Assembly: GCA_003250395.1 (NCBI GenBank)
Contig: QKGM01000038.1
Span: 1-64,000, forward strand
Source: Bacteroidota bacterium
Lineage (GTDB): Bacteria; Bacteroidota; Bacteroidia; Bacteroidales; TTA-H9
DNA: 64,000 nucleotides
Direction: 5' to 3'
Shown here: positions 53,887-63,727 of the stretch, piece by piece
How the letters are laid out: each line of letters starts with the position of its first letter
Numbering within the stretch: position 1 is the stretch's first letter
Notes under the pieces: generated by a model
What the model was told of the DNA's origin: nothing
Database searches by the model: none
What the model saw: the letters and a program-made list of their open reading frames with translations, nothing else
Program-made: the position numbers and the translations under genes

Positions 53887-55272
53887 GGTTCTTAATGAAA
53901 TGTGTAGTGGCTTCTCCGGTTAACGGGTTGTAGTTTGTTTATCATGTCAGCTACCTGCATATTATCATAGATTGCTGTCATTTGCATGACCCTTTGTATT
54001 GTATGACAAAGCCGGCAGATAGGTTCCCGCCTGAAAACAGGGCCATTGAACTTTAAATTGCATCGGTTGGGAAATATGTCGGCCGGTTGCCATCAGTTTA
54101 GCTGGTAATAATAATTGTTTAATCAAAAGTAAGTGTTTTTTGGAAAAATTGCCTGAGATGATGAAAATATCCGGCAGACACCCCAGCAATCCCGTTGCCT
54201 TTGTTATAGATAGTCGATCTGTGTCATGATTGATTTTTTGTGATTTCATGGATGAGCCGATACCGGTTGTTGATTTCCGGTAATTAAAATGTTGTACTCT
54301 GGCAGGATTGGAACCCAACTGAGTCTCGGTCACCTGTATACCAGGTAATCAAAGTTAGGTACAATGAGTTGACAAATCATTTTGGTTTGACAAACCATGT
54401 TGAGTTACTACGTGTTGTTTGAAGGGTTACCGGCAGGTTGCAGGTTTACCTGTGTTTACTTTGAGTGGGCAGGAAGAATGCTGGTCCCGGCTCTCTTTTG
54501 AATGTGAATTCCTGCCCGCGAATGGGCTGTTGTATCATTTTCACATCATAATTATCCCTTCAATTACTGAAAGACATTTCCATTCGGTTTATACCCTGAC
54601 CTATACCCAGGTTATATTATCTCCGAAGCTTTTTCATAGTGATTTCGTTTTCCCTTCGTTTTAAAACAAAACCAGAACGAAAGTAGTTCGAACCCACTTC
54701 GAAGCGAGAACGAACCTACACTATCTATGGTGCATGTATATCAATGATTTAACATTTTGTGTTTTGTGGTAGAATATTGTGGATTTTTTGATGATTTTTT
54801 ACCCGGAATAGCGTTCAGATTCTGATTGAAGAGGCCATGCCTTCCATATACTTCAAAAATAGTTCCCGTGTTGGCGGCCAATGACCTTATCTGATTGATA
54901 TGGTGCTTATTCAATGAAGAATTGATCACATGTCGTTGAAGTTCGAAGCCCCGAACTGATGTATTACTCCTGATTAGAGTTATCTGCCTGGTTAAGTGCC
55001 GGAGCTGTAAATTCTGATAACCGTATTAGTAAACCTGATCGTTCTGGTCAATAACGACCGGATTACCTGCTGGTCGTATTATAGCTGTCAGGAAACGTGC
55101 TGTTTACGCTGAATAGATGTGGATGATTAAGCAGCAATAAAGTGCCGGATAGTTGGCTTGCCGGCCTGTAATAGGTTGACGATAAATAGCAGTTCATGCT
55201 TTTCAGGAAGATCGGGTGTGCCGGCTTAGTACCCGGAAAACTTAACGACCGAATTCGAAATCAGATATCAGT
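53887..55272. other. Gene-poor stretch of about 1.4 kb
   Basis: No convincing gene on either strand. Three frames of 60-120 codons have no signal peptide, motif or start context. A weak hairpin can form near 54684-54719 (GTAG-TTCG with CGAA-CCTAC). The sequence is moderately GC-rich for the window, not the AT-rich type of region 1. It could be decayed coding DNA. Confidence 0.5.
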
Positions 55273-57804
55273 TTATTGATTCATGTTGAGTTTCATCATA
55301 AAAGGGAATTCCTGGTTATCAGGATTCATCAGGATTGCCTCCTGCATTTTCAACATGTAACCCTTTCGGTCGCCTTGCAGCATTAAACCGAGGGCATCAG
55401 TCATCAGTCGGTTCCCTTCGATGTAATGTTGCATAAGGGCAGGGTCGGGGATGTTGTAGAAAACCCTGTTGGTTGCTTCGCGGTTGTTGTTTATAAAAGA
55501 GAGGTTGGCCGGGAGATTGGCAGCGTCGAATGATCTGAGGCTGCAATATTCAGTGTAGGGCATGTCGTCGGTAAGAATATGATGCTGTTCACCGAATTTA
55601 TCAATTTCCGTTGCGTCGAGCACCAGGGTAGCTGCAAGAGCGTACGGGTTATTGTAGAACCAGATGTCGGGTTGCATGGCTTCCATCCTTTTGGCCCATT
55701 GCCTGAAGTCTATTTTACTGTCATCAGTAAAACCGAGTAATACTGCGTGATAATGCCCGAGCCATATAGTGCATTTGGGAAATACCGAACGAAATGTCTG
55801 GATGATTCCCTTAAAATCGGCCGGGAGAAGTTTGTGCAATGGCAGGTACTGCGAGACCATACCTCCTGTGTTCAGATGGCTTCGGCATAACTCAAAATAT
55901 TCCCGTGTGTATAGGCTTGCTGAACCCAGAATAGGGTGAGTAGGGTCGGTGGTTATGAGGTCGAAAGTCTTTGAGGAAGACTGAAGGTAATGACGGCCAT
56001 CACCACTATGGACTGTCAACCGTTGATCCTGTTCAATGCCGTGGTTAAGGTCACTGTAATAGTGGGCTGCCCCCTTGAGCCCGGCCACCAGTTCTACACA
56101 GTCGATGTGTTTTACTTCAGGGTGCGATGCCACTGCCGAGGTAGTTACACCAATACCAAATCCAACCACCAGCACATCGTTGCATTTCAGCCCTGCAAAG
56201 AAGGGGAGATGCCCTACCATTTTGACTACCTTGATAGCATCGTAAGTTGAACCAATAACCGCGCTGTTGTTAACATAAGTTGAGAGGACACGGCTTCCGT
56301 TTTTGTTCTCCCGGCCAACGACAAAGGTTCCTTCTGTTGATTCATTATAGTCGAGAATTTCTTTTGGAAATTTACTAAACGAAGGGGGAAGTATTTTTAC
56401 CTGAGGTATAAGTATCGTGATAAACAGGATTATCAGTGCCAATACTCCTGTGGTTATCCCGGCCGGTTTTTTTTGAAGGTTCATGCTTTGCAGGATGATA
56501 AAGGAAGTGATCAGTACGCTGACAGCGAAAATTAAAACGGCGCGGCCGGCCCCGGCCAGGGGGATCAGAACGAAAGCCGCCAGTAAGGGCCCTGCAACAC
56601 TTCCTGCCGTGTTGAAGAGCAAAACACGCCCGGTGCTATTCTTTATCGCGGTATAATTATTCGCGTGGGCTGTACAGGCTAACGGAAAGAGGAATCCTGA
56701 AGCCATGGTTACAGGGAAAATTACCAGCAGGGCCGACAGAAACGGTATCAGCAGGATGCGCACTGAATGGGTTTCGTGCAGGCTTTCAAACGGGAACATT
56801 ACGAGTGCCGGAAGGTTTGCGAGAATAACCAGCCCGACCAATATTGCAACTGCCATGAGCCAGGTAATTCTCAGCAGCATATTTGCGGGGTTGGTAATCT
56901 TGTTCCCGCGTCTGGCATAGAGCCAGCTTCCTGCAAACAGGCCCAGGATAACCATTGAAGCGATAAGGGAAAAGGTATATCCCGAGTTGGTCATATAGAT
57001 TCGGAATATTCGAAACCATACAACCTGAAGGCCAATGACAATGAATCCGCTGGCAAAGGCAGCCAGCAGGGCGATGAATTGGAGGTTAATGCTCGGGCTG
57101 CCCGTTTTTGAGCGTTTATCTTTTTTCGGTTTGGGTTTTCTCTCTTCAATCGGATTCGGTTCGGCTTGTACCTTATGCACCAGTGGTTTGTGAAAAAGAA
57201 AGAGAACGCTGAGTATGGCGTTGATGGCAACTGCCACCAGTACGGTGGCCGTTTGTCCTATATACCCCACGAGCCAGAAACCGGTGATCAGGCCTCCAAA
57301 AGTGCTCCCGATGGTTTCGAAAGCATAGATGTTCCCCATTCCACGTTGTAGTCGCTCGCTATTGTTTATATAACAACCGGCAATCAATGGAAGTGCACCT
57401 CCCATGAAGAAAGCAGGGATAAATAACAACAGCGCGGCTATTGTAAATACAGTAATCCTGGAAAATTCATCGGATAATCCTGCAGCAGGGAGAGAGGTGA
57501 ACAAAAGGGGTAACAGATGATTGATAAACCATATGCTCAGAAATCCTAAAATGGTTATGCTTCCAAATAAGACAGACAGAAGGCGTCGTGGATTAGACCG
57601 TTTTTCGGTATGGGTTCCCCAATACCATGCTCCTACACCAAAACCACCCATAAAAGCAACCAATACGAGTGTTGAAGCAGAGACAGTAGCCCCAACTACC
57701 ACCGACAGCATTCTGAACCAACTGACTTCAAAGATCAGGGATCCAAGGCCTGCCATAAACATGGTCAGGGGTAGCAGTATTAATTTTCTGTCGCTTTTGG
57801 GCAT
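55273..57804 (-). CDS. Fused MFS-like transporter/spermidine synthase-like protein
   Basis: About 843 residues from the ATG whose first base is 57804. The open frame extends to 57996 but would run through the aqpZ terminator, so the shorter form is preferred. Residues about 10-240 and 270-510 are membrane segments with GLGSLIFEVSWFRML, the opening typical of fused MFS/spermidine synthase proteins. Residues about 530-720 form a spermidine synthase-like domain with LVVGFGIGVTTSAVASHPEVKHIDCVEL, then HSGDGRHYLQ and DLITTDPTHP. It may bind a nucleoside and amine or act as an exporter; function is unknown for the family. A helical tail follows. Confidence 0.8.
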   Translation of the reverse strand: MPKSDRKLILLPLTMFMAGLGSLIFEVSWFRMLSVVVGATVSASTLVLVAFMGGFGVGAWYWGTHTEKRSNPRRLLSVLFGSITILGFLSIWFINHLLPLLFTSLPAAGLSDEFSRITVFTIAALLLFIPAFFMGGALPLIAGCYINNSERLQRGMGNIYAFETIGSTFGGLITGFWLVGYIGQTATVLVAVAINAILSVLFLFHKPLVHKVQAEPNPIEERKPKPKKDKRSKTGSPSINLQFIALLAAFASGFIVIGLQVVWFRIFRIYMTNSGYTFSLIASMVILGLFAGSWLYARRGNKITNPANMLLRITWLMAVAILVGLVILANLPALVMFPFESLHETHSVRILLIPFLSALLVIFPVTMASGFLFPLACTAHANNYTAIKNSTGRVLLFNTAGSVAGPLLAAFVLIPLAGAGRAVLIFAVSVLITSFIILQSMNLQKKPAGITTGVLALIILFITILIPQVKILPPSFSKFPKEILDYNESTEGTFVVGRENKNGSRVLSTYVNNSAVIGSTYDAIKVVKMVGHLPFFAGLKCNDVLVVGFGIGVTTSAVASHPEVKHIDCVELVAGLKGAAHYYSDLNHGIEQDQRLTVHSGDGRHYLQSSSKTFDLITTDPTHPILGSASLYTREYFELCRSHLNTGGMVSQYLPLHKLLPADFKGIIQTFRSVFPKCTIWLGHYHAVLLGFTDDSKIDFRQWAKRMEAMQPDIWFYNNPYALAATLVLDATEIDKFGEQHHILTDDMPYTEYCSLRSFDAANLPANLSFINNNREATNRVFYNIPDPALMQHYIEGNRLMTDALGLMLQGDRKGYMLKMQEAILMNPDNQEFPFMMKLNMNQ

Positions 57805-57983
57805 GGCCTTATGGTATTTGACGTTGAGAAGTGAGAACCAATAGTTGGGGATTACAGAATGAGGGAGGTAATTAATCGCGTACCAGCCTCTTGTTTTGAC
57901 CCTGGGCAAAAATATGGAAAAATGTTGGTTCAGTCCGGTGAGGAGGCTTAAGGAATAGAGAGCCTTCAGGCGTGTATACAATA

Positions 57984-58010
57984 AAACCCGGGCCATTGAC
58001 CCGGGTCTCA
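57984..58010 (-). terminator. Intrinsic terminator of aqpZ
   Basis: An ACCCGGG/CCCGGGT stem (57986-57992 with 58000-58006) lies about 40 nt past the aqpZ stop on the minus strand and is followed there by TTTTAT. Confidence 0.75.
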
Positions 58011-58046
58011 GAACAACATGTTGATGGACTCTTTATAAATAAAGGA

Positions 58047-58730
58047 TTATTTTTCCGGTGACAGGTATTTATACACGATTCCGGCAAGAAGTGCCCCAAT
58101 AACTGGTGCAACCCAGAAAAGCCACAACTGACTGAGAGCCCAGTCGCCTACAAACAGAGCCTGACTGGTACTTCTGGCCGGGTTAACCGAAGTATTGGTA
58201 ACGGGAATACTGATAAGGTGTATTAATGTAAGGGTAAGTCCAATAGCCAGGCCTGCAAAGCCCTGCGGGGCTTTAGGATGTGTGGCTCCCAGTATTACGA
58301 TGAGGAAGATAAATGTCATGACAACTTCACTTACTAATGCAGATAACATGCCATATCCACCGGGAGAGTGCTCGCCATATCCATTTGCTGCAAAGTTTCC
58401 CAGTTCAAATCCCGTTTTACCCGAGGCAATCAGGTAGAGGATTCCTGCTCCTGCAATACCGCCAAGCAACTGAGCAATGATATAGGGTAACAGATCTTTC
58501 GCTGCAAACCGACCTCCCATCCATAACCCGATAGAAACAGCAGGATTGAGATGACAACCTGAAATATGGCCAATCGCATAAGCCATTGTTACCACCGTTA
58601 ATCCGAAGGCAATCGCTACGCCTACAAAACCAATCCCTAATTCGGGGAATCCGGCAGCCAGAACAGCACTTCCACAACCACCAAGAACCAGCCAAAGAGT
58701 TCCGATGAATTCAGCAATAAGTTTTTTCAT
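58047..58730 (-). CDS. aqpZ: Aquaporin Z
   Basis: 227 residues, standard for AqpZ, with six membrane segments. The two NPA half-helices are [10 protein letters not shown] (about 58-66) and [13 protein letters not shown] (about 178-190), with the His/Cys and Arg of the selectivity filter adjacent. It forms a water-selective tetrameric channel in the inner membrane. It has its own terminator and a promoter-like sequence upstream, so it is monocistronic. AqpZ rather than GlpF is supported by the HLNPAVS and RSTSQA residues. Confidence 0.95.
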   Translation of the reverse strand: MKKLIAEFIGTLWLVLGGCGSAVLAAGFPELGIGFVGVAIAFGLTVVTMAYAIGHISGCHLNPAVSIGLWMGGRFAAKDLLPYIIAQLLGGIAGAGILYLIASGKTGFELGNFAANGYGEHSPGGYGMLSALVSEVVMTFIFLIVILGATHPKAPQGFAGLAIGLTLTLIHLISIPVTNTSVNPARSTSQALFVGDWALSQLWLFWVAPVIGALLAGIVYKYLSPEK

Positions 58731-58836
58731 GATTTAGATTTAGTTTATGATTTGTTAGATGGTTAACCGGTGAAAAGACAAATTGTTTTGAACCTTTTAA
58801 CCGGTACGTCTTATGGTACGCACAGACATCTGAGTC

Positions 58837-58844
58837 CAAAGTTA
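58837..58844 (-). promoter_or_regulatory. Promoter -7 element of aqpZ
   Basis: On the minus strand this reads TAACTTTG, an exact TAnnTTTG match, about 107 nt upstream of the aqpZ start. The -33 region is AT-rich without a clear TTTG. Confidence 0.45.
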
Positions 58845-58948
58845 ATATTTCTGTATAATAAACAGAATTTAATTATAAAATAACAGGTTGAGTTGAGATT
58901 TCTGCCCGATAGATTTATTCTATGTATAACCGAATATCTGCTTCCGGT

Positions 58949-59404
58949 TTATTTCTTCAGCTCTCTCTCATAGAGTTCAATCCACGCTTGTGGGGTCATA
59001 CGGGCAGCAAGGGCACCAACCAACTGGAAAGGAATTCTATCCGGTTTTTTAAACCGGATACAACTCTTCGAAATATCCGGTTTGCCTGGAAAATATTTAG
59101 GATATTCTGCCATGAACCATTCCCTGAGTTCGGGTAAGATATACATACCCATATGATATAAAGAGATGAAATTTTTTTGCGAAGCAATACTGATAAAGGG
59201 CAGGGGTAATCCGGGGTCGCAATGGTATCCTGGTGCGTAGAGCGAATGAGGGACAACCCACCCGATCATTCCGTAACTTATACATTCTGAGAATCCGTCA
59301 GGAAGGTTTTGGTTGATGACCTCACGCAGCAGTTTCATAGATTCCTGACGTTCAGCAGGAACCTGTTTAATATAATCATCAGGTGTTCGGATACCGGGGT
59401 TCAT
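58949..59404 (-). CDS. DUF1801 family protein
   Basis: About 151 residues from the ATG whose first base is 59404 (a TTG lies nine bases upstream). The pattern TPDDYIKQVPAERQESMKLLREVINQNLPDGFSECISYGMIGWVVP and then KNFISLYHM followed by CIRFKKPDRIPFQLVGAL is the DUF1801 (YdhG-like) family, a small alpha/beta fold with unknown role. It has no close neighbours on the same strand, about 140 nt on either side. Confidence 0.9.
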   Translation of the reverse strand: MNPGIRTPDDYIKQVPAERQESMKLLREVINQNLPDGFSECISYGMIGWVVPHSLYAPGYHCDPGLPLPFISIASQKNFISLYHMGMYILPELREWFMAEYPKYFPGKPDISKSCIRFKKPDRIPFQLVGALAARMTPQAWIELYERELKK

Positions 59405-59547
59405 AGCTATCAAAATTGAAATAAACGGTATAATAAAAGCGAAGATAAACCGAATCTGCTCATCTTGCAGGTTCTTTCTGCTTTTCCCCGTTTGAGATTT
59501 TGAAACCAGACCAATATCAGAATTAGAAAGATCGTTTATCAGGTATA

Positions 59548-62466
59548 CTACAATTTAACAATAGAGCTCGTACTTTTTTGTCCATTTTCCAGTATTACCT
59601 CCAGGAAGTAAAACCCGGCAGGAATCTCGTTTAGTTGTAACGTGCAGCTAATGTTATTGATATGATGATTTTCCCGTATGATTTTGCCTGTTGGATCTGT
59701 AAGACGGAGCTCCTTAATTTTGTTACCGGTTGTTCTGATATTTACCAGGGTACTGGCAGGATTGGGCCAAATATCAATACTTGTAGCTTTTGTTTTCGGG
59801 ATACCCAATATTAAAACACATTCAGTGTTGGTTGGAGGTGAAAGTTGTTGCCCTCCGGGTATCTGGTGAATTGTCTTTATTGTATAGCAGTATTCACCTG
59901 GGGTTGATAGTGAATCGGTATAGGAAGTTATTGAAGCGGGTGTTGTGGTAAGTGAATCACCATTCCTGAAAACCTGATATGCTATACTATCTTCGGTTAG
60001 TATTGACGCTTCTTGTTTGTCTTTTGCAGGAACCAGGCAGTTGAGCTGTAACAGGATGGTTTTTCCTGTATAGGTTGAGTCGGTATCATATCCCGGTAAA
60101 GATAACCGGCTGGTCGCTGTATCACCTGACCACGAATTATTTAATGTCAGAACCGGGAAAGCCTGATCCTGTTGCAGGCTTATAGGTTCGATAAAAATCC
60201 CTACTGAAGCTGCCCATCCGTATGATTTAATCAGGATGTCGCCCAGAGGGATATCTGTTTCTACACAATCGTTGCATGTCGTTCTGTAAGGGCCATACAC
60301 CCTGATGGGATTTCTTGTTGGCCATTCAATCAGGTGAACACGGTAAAACCACGATCCATTGATACCATTAGATGAATGACTAAAACTGAGTGAATGAATT
60401 GCCAATTCAGAAAAGTTTCCGAATTGGAACACTTTTCCATACAATTTACCGGTCGGTTGAGAAATCGTAGGAAGAGGGTTGTTTGGAATCCATATAGAAC
60501 CATAACTTTTCTTTATCCAGTTTTGAATACCGCACACAACCGGGTTCCATGTTAATTGAGCGATATGGTCACTGACTAGAGAGGCCGTCAATGATGATGG
60601 CGGATTCATAACAGGGAGAAGTTGAATGCTGTCGATATACCAGGATGACGGGTAGATTGTCCAATCAGATTGCACACTGAATCTTAACCGGGTTGTTTTG
60701 GAAAAACAATGATCAAGGTTTACATGGATTTTTGTCCAGTCAATTTCATGATAATCAAACTCCGACCATAAATCTGACCATCCCGCCCCATCCCTTGCTT
60801 CCAGCAGAAGCATGTTATTACCTGGATAAGTTTGAGGGTTATTCATCTTCATCCAAAAAGTTAACTCAAACGATGCGCATTCGAAAGGTGTGGTATTTAG
60901 CCAGGGACTGGTAATTGAAGAGGAATACTGCGTTTCAGGATTTCCGGGTTCAAAGGCAATGCAGGGAGCCTCATAGCCCTCCACACCATTCAGGTGCCAG
61001 GTGTTGTTTCCGGTTGAGACCTCCCATCCGTTGATTTCAGTCTCCTTTTGCGACCATGTTTCTGTCCAGGTTAGGTCTTTACCAAAGAAAACGTTGAGAC
61101 ATACAGGGCCGGCTTCCATGGATGAGGCTATAGAACCTGGAGGGAATCCGAGTGGTTCAAGATTATAGATAGCCTTCACCGTGTAACACCATGCATTGGG
61201 TTGCGGAACAATGTCGATAAATGAAGTTTCCGATGGAAGAACTTCACCAATGACTATACCTCCCCTTAAAATGTTGTAACGGGTAACCTGAGGGACAACA
61301 TCATCTGGATGCTCCCAGTAAATGAAAGCTGTATCATTTGAAAAGGTTCCGGCCACATTTTGAGGAGGTGGCAGATACTGTGAGGTGATTGAGTCGCAGG
61401 TATAAATATTGTTGCATTGATCACTTACCATACCGATGCAAAGATTAAATTCTTCACCATAGCTGATTAAATCTGGTTGAATTGTATAAACAGTATCAGT
61501 CAGATAAGCAATCTGAATCCAGTTGTAAAATACATTGTAGCCGACTGTTTGCGGAATGACAGGTTTTGCTTCAACCTTAATATTATCCAGCTTCCAACAC
61601 ATAAAATAGTCGGTTGTGTCACCATACATCCTGAAACGAACACGGAACATGGAATATCTGAATTCCGAGATATCAATTTCATCGTGTTCCCAGTCGATAC
61701 TTCCGAGGAAGTTACGGTTTCTGTGGTGAAGTGTTTGCCAGCCGTTTCCATTATCAATATCCACATCGAAAAAGCCATCTCCCGATATGGCGAAATTCTG
61801 TATACCCCAGTCATAGGAAAGAGTCATTGTCTCAGCCCCGGTTCCCCATAACCAGTGGGTAGTGATGTCCTGATCGTAGATACCGGTAACCGGGTAATCT
61901 TCCATAAAAGCTGAAGGGGAGGGTTTTCCGTAATTGGAATTGATGGTCCAGTTTGCGCCTGTTACACTCCATCCCTGGGTGGTAAAGTCTTCCGAGGAGA
62001 AATCATCATAAAACAGAATAGTGTCGTTACTGTATGGATTCCAGACAGCTTGAAGGGTTTGAGGGTCGCAGTGAAATCCTGTGATCGGGTAGCACCTTGC
62101 ACTTATGTTCACATTGAATGCGTTGGAGGACGCGACTACCACAACAGTATCCATGTAATGTACATAGCCGGGCTGGCTTACCCACAGCCGGTAGGTTCCG
62201 GGGGCTACATCAGGAAAGCTAATAAAGCCCGTAGAAGTTGTATTTCCATATAACGAATCTCCGACCGGTGTCAGTGGGCAAAGGAAGATATTCGATGGAC
62301 TGGCAGAGGCAGGTATTGTGGTCACCTGGATGGTTATAGCGGCAGCTGATGTCTTTTTTACCGGGATAAGAATGTTGCACAGAAGGGCTGTAAGAATTGT
62401 TATGAAAGGGATGTTGGTGATTTTTGATGACTTCAGGCAGGCCGGCCGGCAGATAGTATCCTTCAT
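59548..62466 (-). CDS. Type IX-secreted multidomain protein
   Basis: 972 residues. A signal-like hydrophobic stretch lies near residues 18-42. Next is a carboxypeptidase-regulatory-like beta domain (about 43-125, with PDVAPGTYRLWVSQPGY), then a jelly-roll/MAM-like domain (about 150-300) beginning FYDDFSSEDFTTQGW. Fibronectin type III-like domains follow, then a second such jelly-roll (about 470-620, WTETWSQKETEINGW), and another Fn3. The last about 75 residues, IDIWPNPASTLVNI and then IKELRLTDPTGKII, are a type A sorting domain of the Por secretion system, so the protein is exported and probably surface-bound. No catalytic site was seen. Confidence 0.85.
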   Translation of the reverse strand: MKDTICRPACLKSSKITNIPFITILTALLCNILIPVKKTSAAAITIQVTTIPASASPSNIFLCPLTPVGDSLYGNTTSTGFISFPDVAPGTYRLWVSQPGYVHYMDTVVVVASSNAFNVNISARCYPITGFHCDPQTLQAVWNPYSNDTILFYDDFSSEDFTTQGWSVTGANWTINSNYGKPSPSAFMEDYPVTGIYDQDITTHWLWGTGAETMTLSYDWGIQNFAISGDGFFDVDIDNGNGWQTLHHRNRNFLGSIDWEHDEIDISEFRYSMFRVRFRMYGDTTDYFMCWKLDNIKVEAKPVIPQTVGYNVFYNWIQIAYLTDTVYTIQPDLISYGEEFNLCIGMVSDQCNNIYTCDSITSQYLPPPQNVAGTFSNDTAFIYWEHPDDVVPQVTRYNILRGGIVIGEVLPSETSFIDIVPQPNAWCYTVKAIYNLEPLGFPPGSIASSMEAGPVCLNVFFGKDLTWTETWSQKETEINGWEVSTGNNTWHLNGVEGYEAPCIAFEPGNPETQYSSSITSPWLNTTPFECASFELTFWMKMNNPQTYPGNNMLLLEARDGAGWSDLWSEFDYHEIDWTKIHVNLDHCFSKTTRLRFSVQSDWTIYPSSWYIDSIQLLPVMNPPSSLTASLVSDHIAQLTWNPVVCGIQNWIKKSYGSIWIPNNPLPTISQPTGKLYGKVFQFGNFSELAIHSLSFSHSSNGINGSWFYRVHLIEWPTRNPIRVYGPYRTTCNDCVETDIPLGDILIKSYGWAASVGIFIEPISLQQDQAFPVLTLNNSWSGDTATSRLSLPGYDTDSTYTGKTILLQLNCLVPAKDKQEASILTEDSIAYQVFRNGDSLTTTPASITSYTDSLSTPGEYCYTIKTIHQIPGGQQLSPPTNTECVLILGIPKTKATSIDIWPNPASTLVNIRTTGNKIKELRLTDPTGKIIRENHHINNISCTLQLNEIPAGFYFLEVILENGQKSTSSIVKL

Positions 62467-62536
62467 GCTGTTTTATATTTTGGATGACTATTACCAGACT
62501 CTGCAAATCCCGATAGGTTGCCTTGCTATCTGCAAT

Positions 62537-63634
62537 TTAGTCTTTCAGCCGGTTGGCCAGATACCAATATGCTTTTGCGGTATGATGCAGCCAGGTAATA
62601 TCCGATTTTTCAGGAAATTGACGAAAGTATTCGGCGTCGGCATATAACACTATTGTCTGACCAGTACGGACATAGTTCATGGTGCCGGCCATTGGAGGAG
62701 GAACGAATCCCGGCAGGAATCTGGCGATCTGCTCTGAAACCCTCTTTCCAAGTATCTTTTCATTGTTTGCCACCTGTTCTTTTGAAGGTTTTGTCAGTTT
62801 TTTGAAGATTTTTCTTGCAAAAATTCTTTTCACCCGGTTCTGTTTACTAACCATTCCATTTACCATGGGAAGCGGATTAGTTTCATTGAAGTCGCCTGGA
62901 GTTTGAGTTGTTGAAGGAAGTTCCGGTACCCAGTCGGCTGAATTTACAACATTAAAGGCCCATCCGCCTTCTGTTATATGTTCAAAGTCGTAGGCATAAA
63001 ACAGATTGCCTGGTTTAGGGGCTGCACTGCAATAGGTTTTGATATTGAGACTGGAAGGCAGTCTGTTGGATTTTTGCAGGTAATGAAGATGCGAGGTCAG
63101 CAGGTATGACAGTGCCCCACCCTGGCTATGTCCTGAGATGACTAAATTGTGGTAACCACATGCAAGAAGTGAATCAAGATGAGGAAGAATGTCGCGTGCC
63201 AGAAAAGCCATGCCGACCAACCAGCCGGTATGCACAGATGCTCTGGGGTGTTCCGCGAGCTTGTAATCGAAAACGAAATCATTTCCGAGCCTTATGCTCC
63301 CTGTTGCAGCAGTCATGGCTGTATAGCTGTTCTCAGCCCAGCTTGTTTTGGTAGCTACAGTACCCCTGATCGTGATCGTGATAATGGAATCTGAGTTTAC
63401 CCAGAGAAACCATTTGTTATCGAGGCCAATTTCCTTTGAGCGATAGATTAGTTTTTCATCTGAAGCAAGCGGGAAATTTCTTGTGCTCGCTATGGAATCA
63501 GAATGGCGGGCAAAATGAGCAAGCATGCTCAGGTATTCATGTTTCTCAAATCCGGGTTTCAGATCTCGTGCTATAATAGCCTGAGCAAGGAACAGTAAGA
63601 ATATTCCAAGGGGAGTAATTGTTTTATTCATCAC
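62537..63634 (-). CDS. Class 3 lipase family secreted hydrolase
   Basis: 365 residues with a signal peptide (about 1-22, ending IIAR). The alpha/beta-hydrolase nucleophile elbow is VISGHSQGGALSY (Ser about 170), Asp is in NSADWVPELP (about 234) and His is in WLHHTAKAYW near the end (about 351). TITIRGT near 87-92 and WFLWVNSDS are typical of Lipase_3 proteins. It would hydrolyse lipid esters in the periplasm or outside. It lies upstream of the type IX protein by 70 nt on the same strand, so possibly in one transcript. Confidence 0.85.
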   Translation of the reverse strand: MMNKTITPLGIFLLFLAQAIIARDLKPGFEKHEYLSMLAHFARHSDSIASTRNFPLASDEKLIYRSKEIGLDNKWFLWVNSDSIITITIRGTVATKTSWAENSYTAMTAATGSIRLGNDFVFDYKLAEHPRASVHTGWLVGMAFLARDILPHLDSLLACGYHNLVISGHSQGGALSYLLTSHLHYLQKSNRLPSSLNIKTYCSAAPKPGNLFYAYDFEHITEGGWAFNVVNSADWVPELPSTTQTPGDFNETNPLPMVNGMVSKQNRVKRIFARKIFKKLTKPSKEQVANNEKILGKRVSEQIARFLPGFVPPPMAGTMNYVRTGQTIVLYADAEYFRQFPEKSDITWLHHTAKAYWYLANRLKD

Positions 63635-63727
63635 AGCATTAATAAGAAATTAATGAAAACATACGGTTATGGGAAAATGGAAGAACCCCGACAGAGTCTG
63701 TGTAACTGTCAGGTTAGGAATAAGTTT

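Noticed and set aside
54294-54360. Possible tRNA because of a GGAACCCAA-like segment
   Set aside because: No acceptor stem, anticodon loop or T-loop consensus could be placed around it on either strand.
53965-54929. Three frames of 60-120 codons in the gene-poor stretch
   Set aside because: None shows a signal peptide, motif or coherent secondary structure; treated as chance frames.
57805-57996. Longer N-terminus of the fused MFS/spermidine synthase protein
   Set aside because: It would extend the coding region through the aqpZ terminator hairpin and adds residues unlike the family; the ATG at 57804 is preferred.
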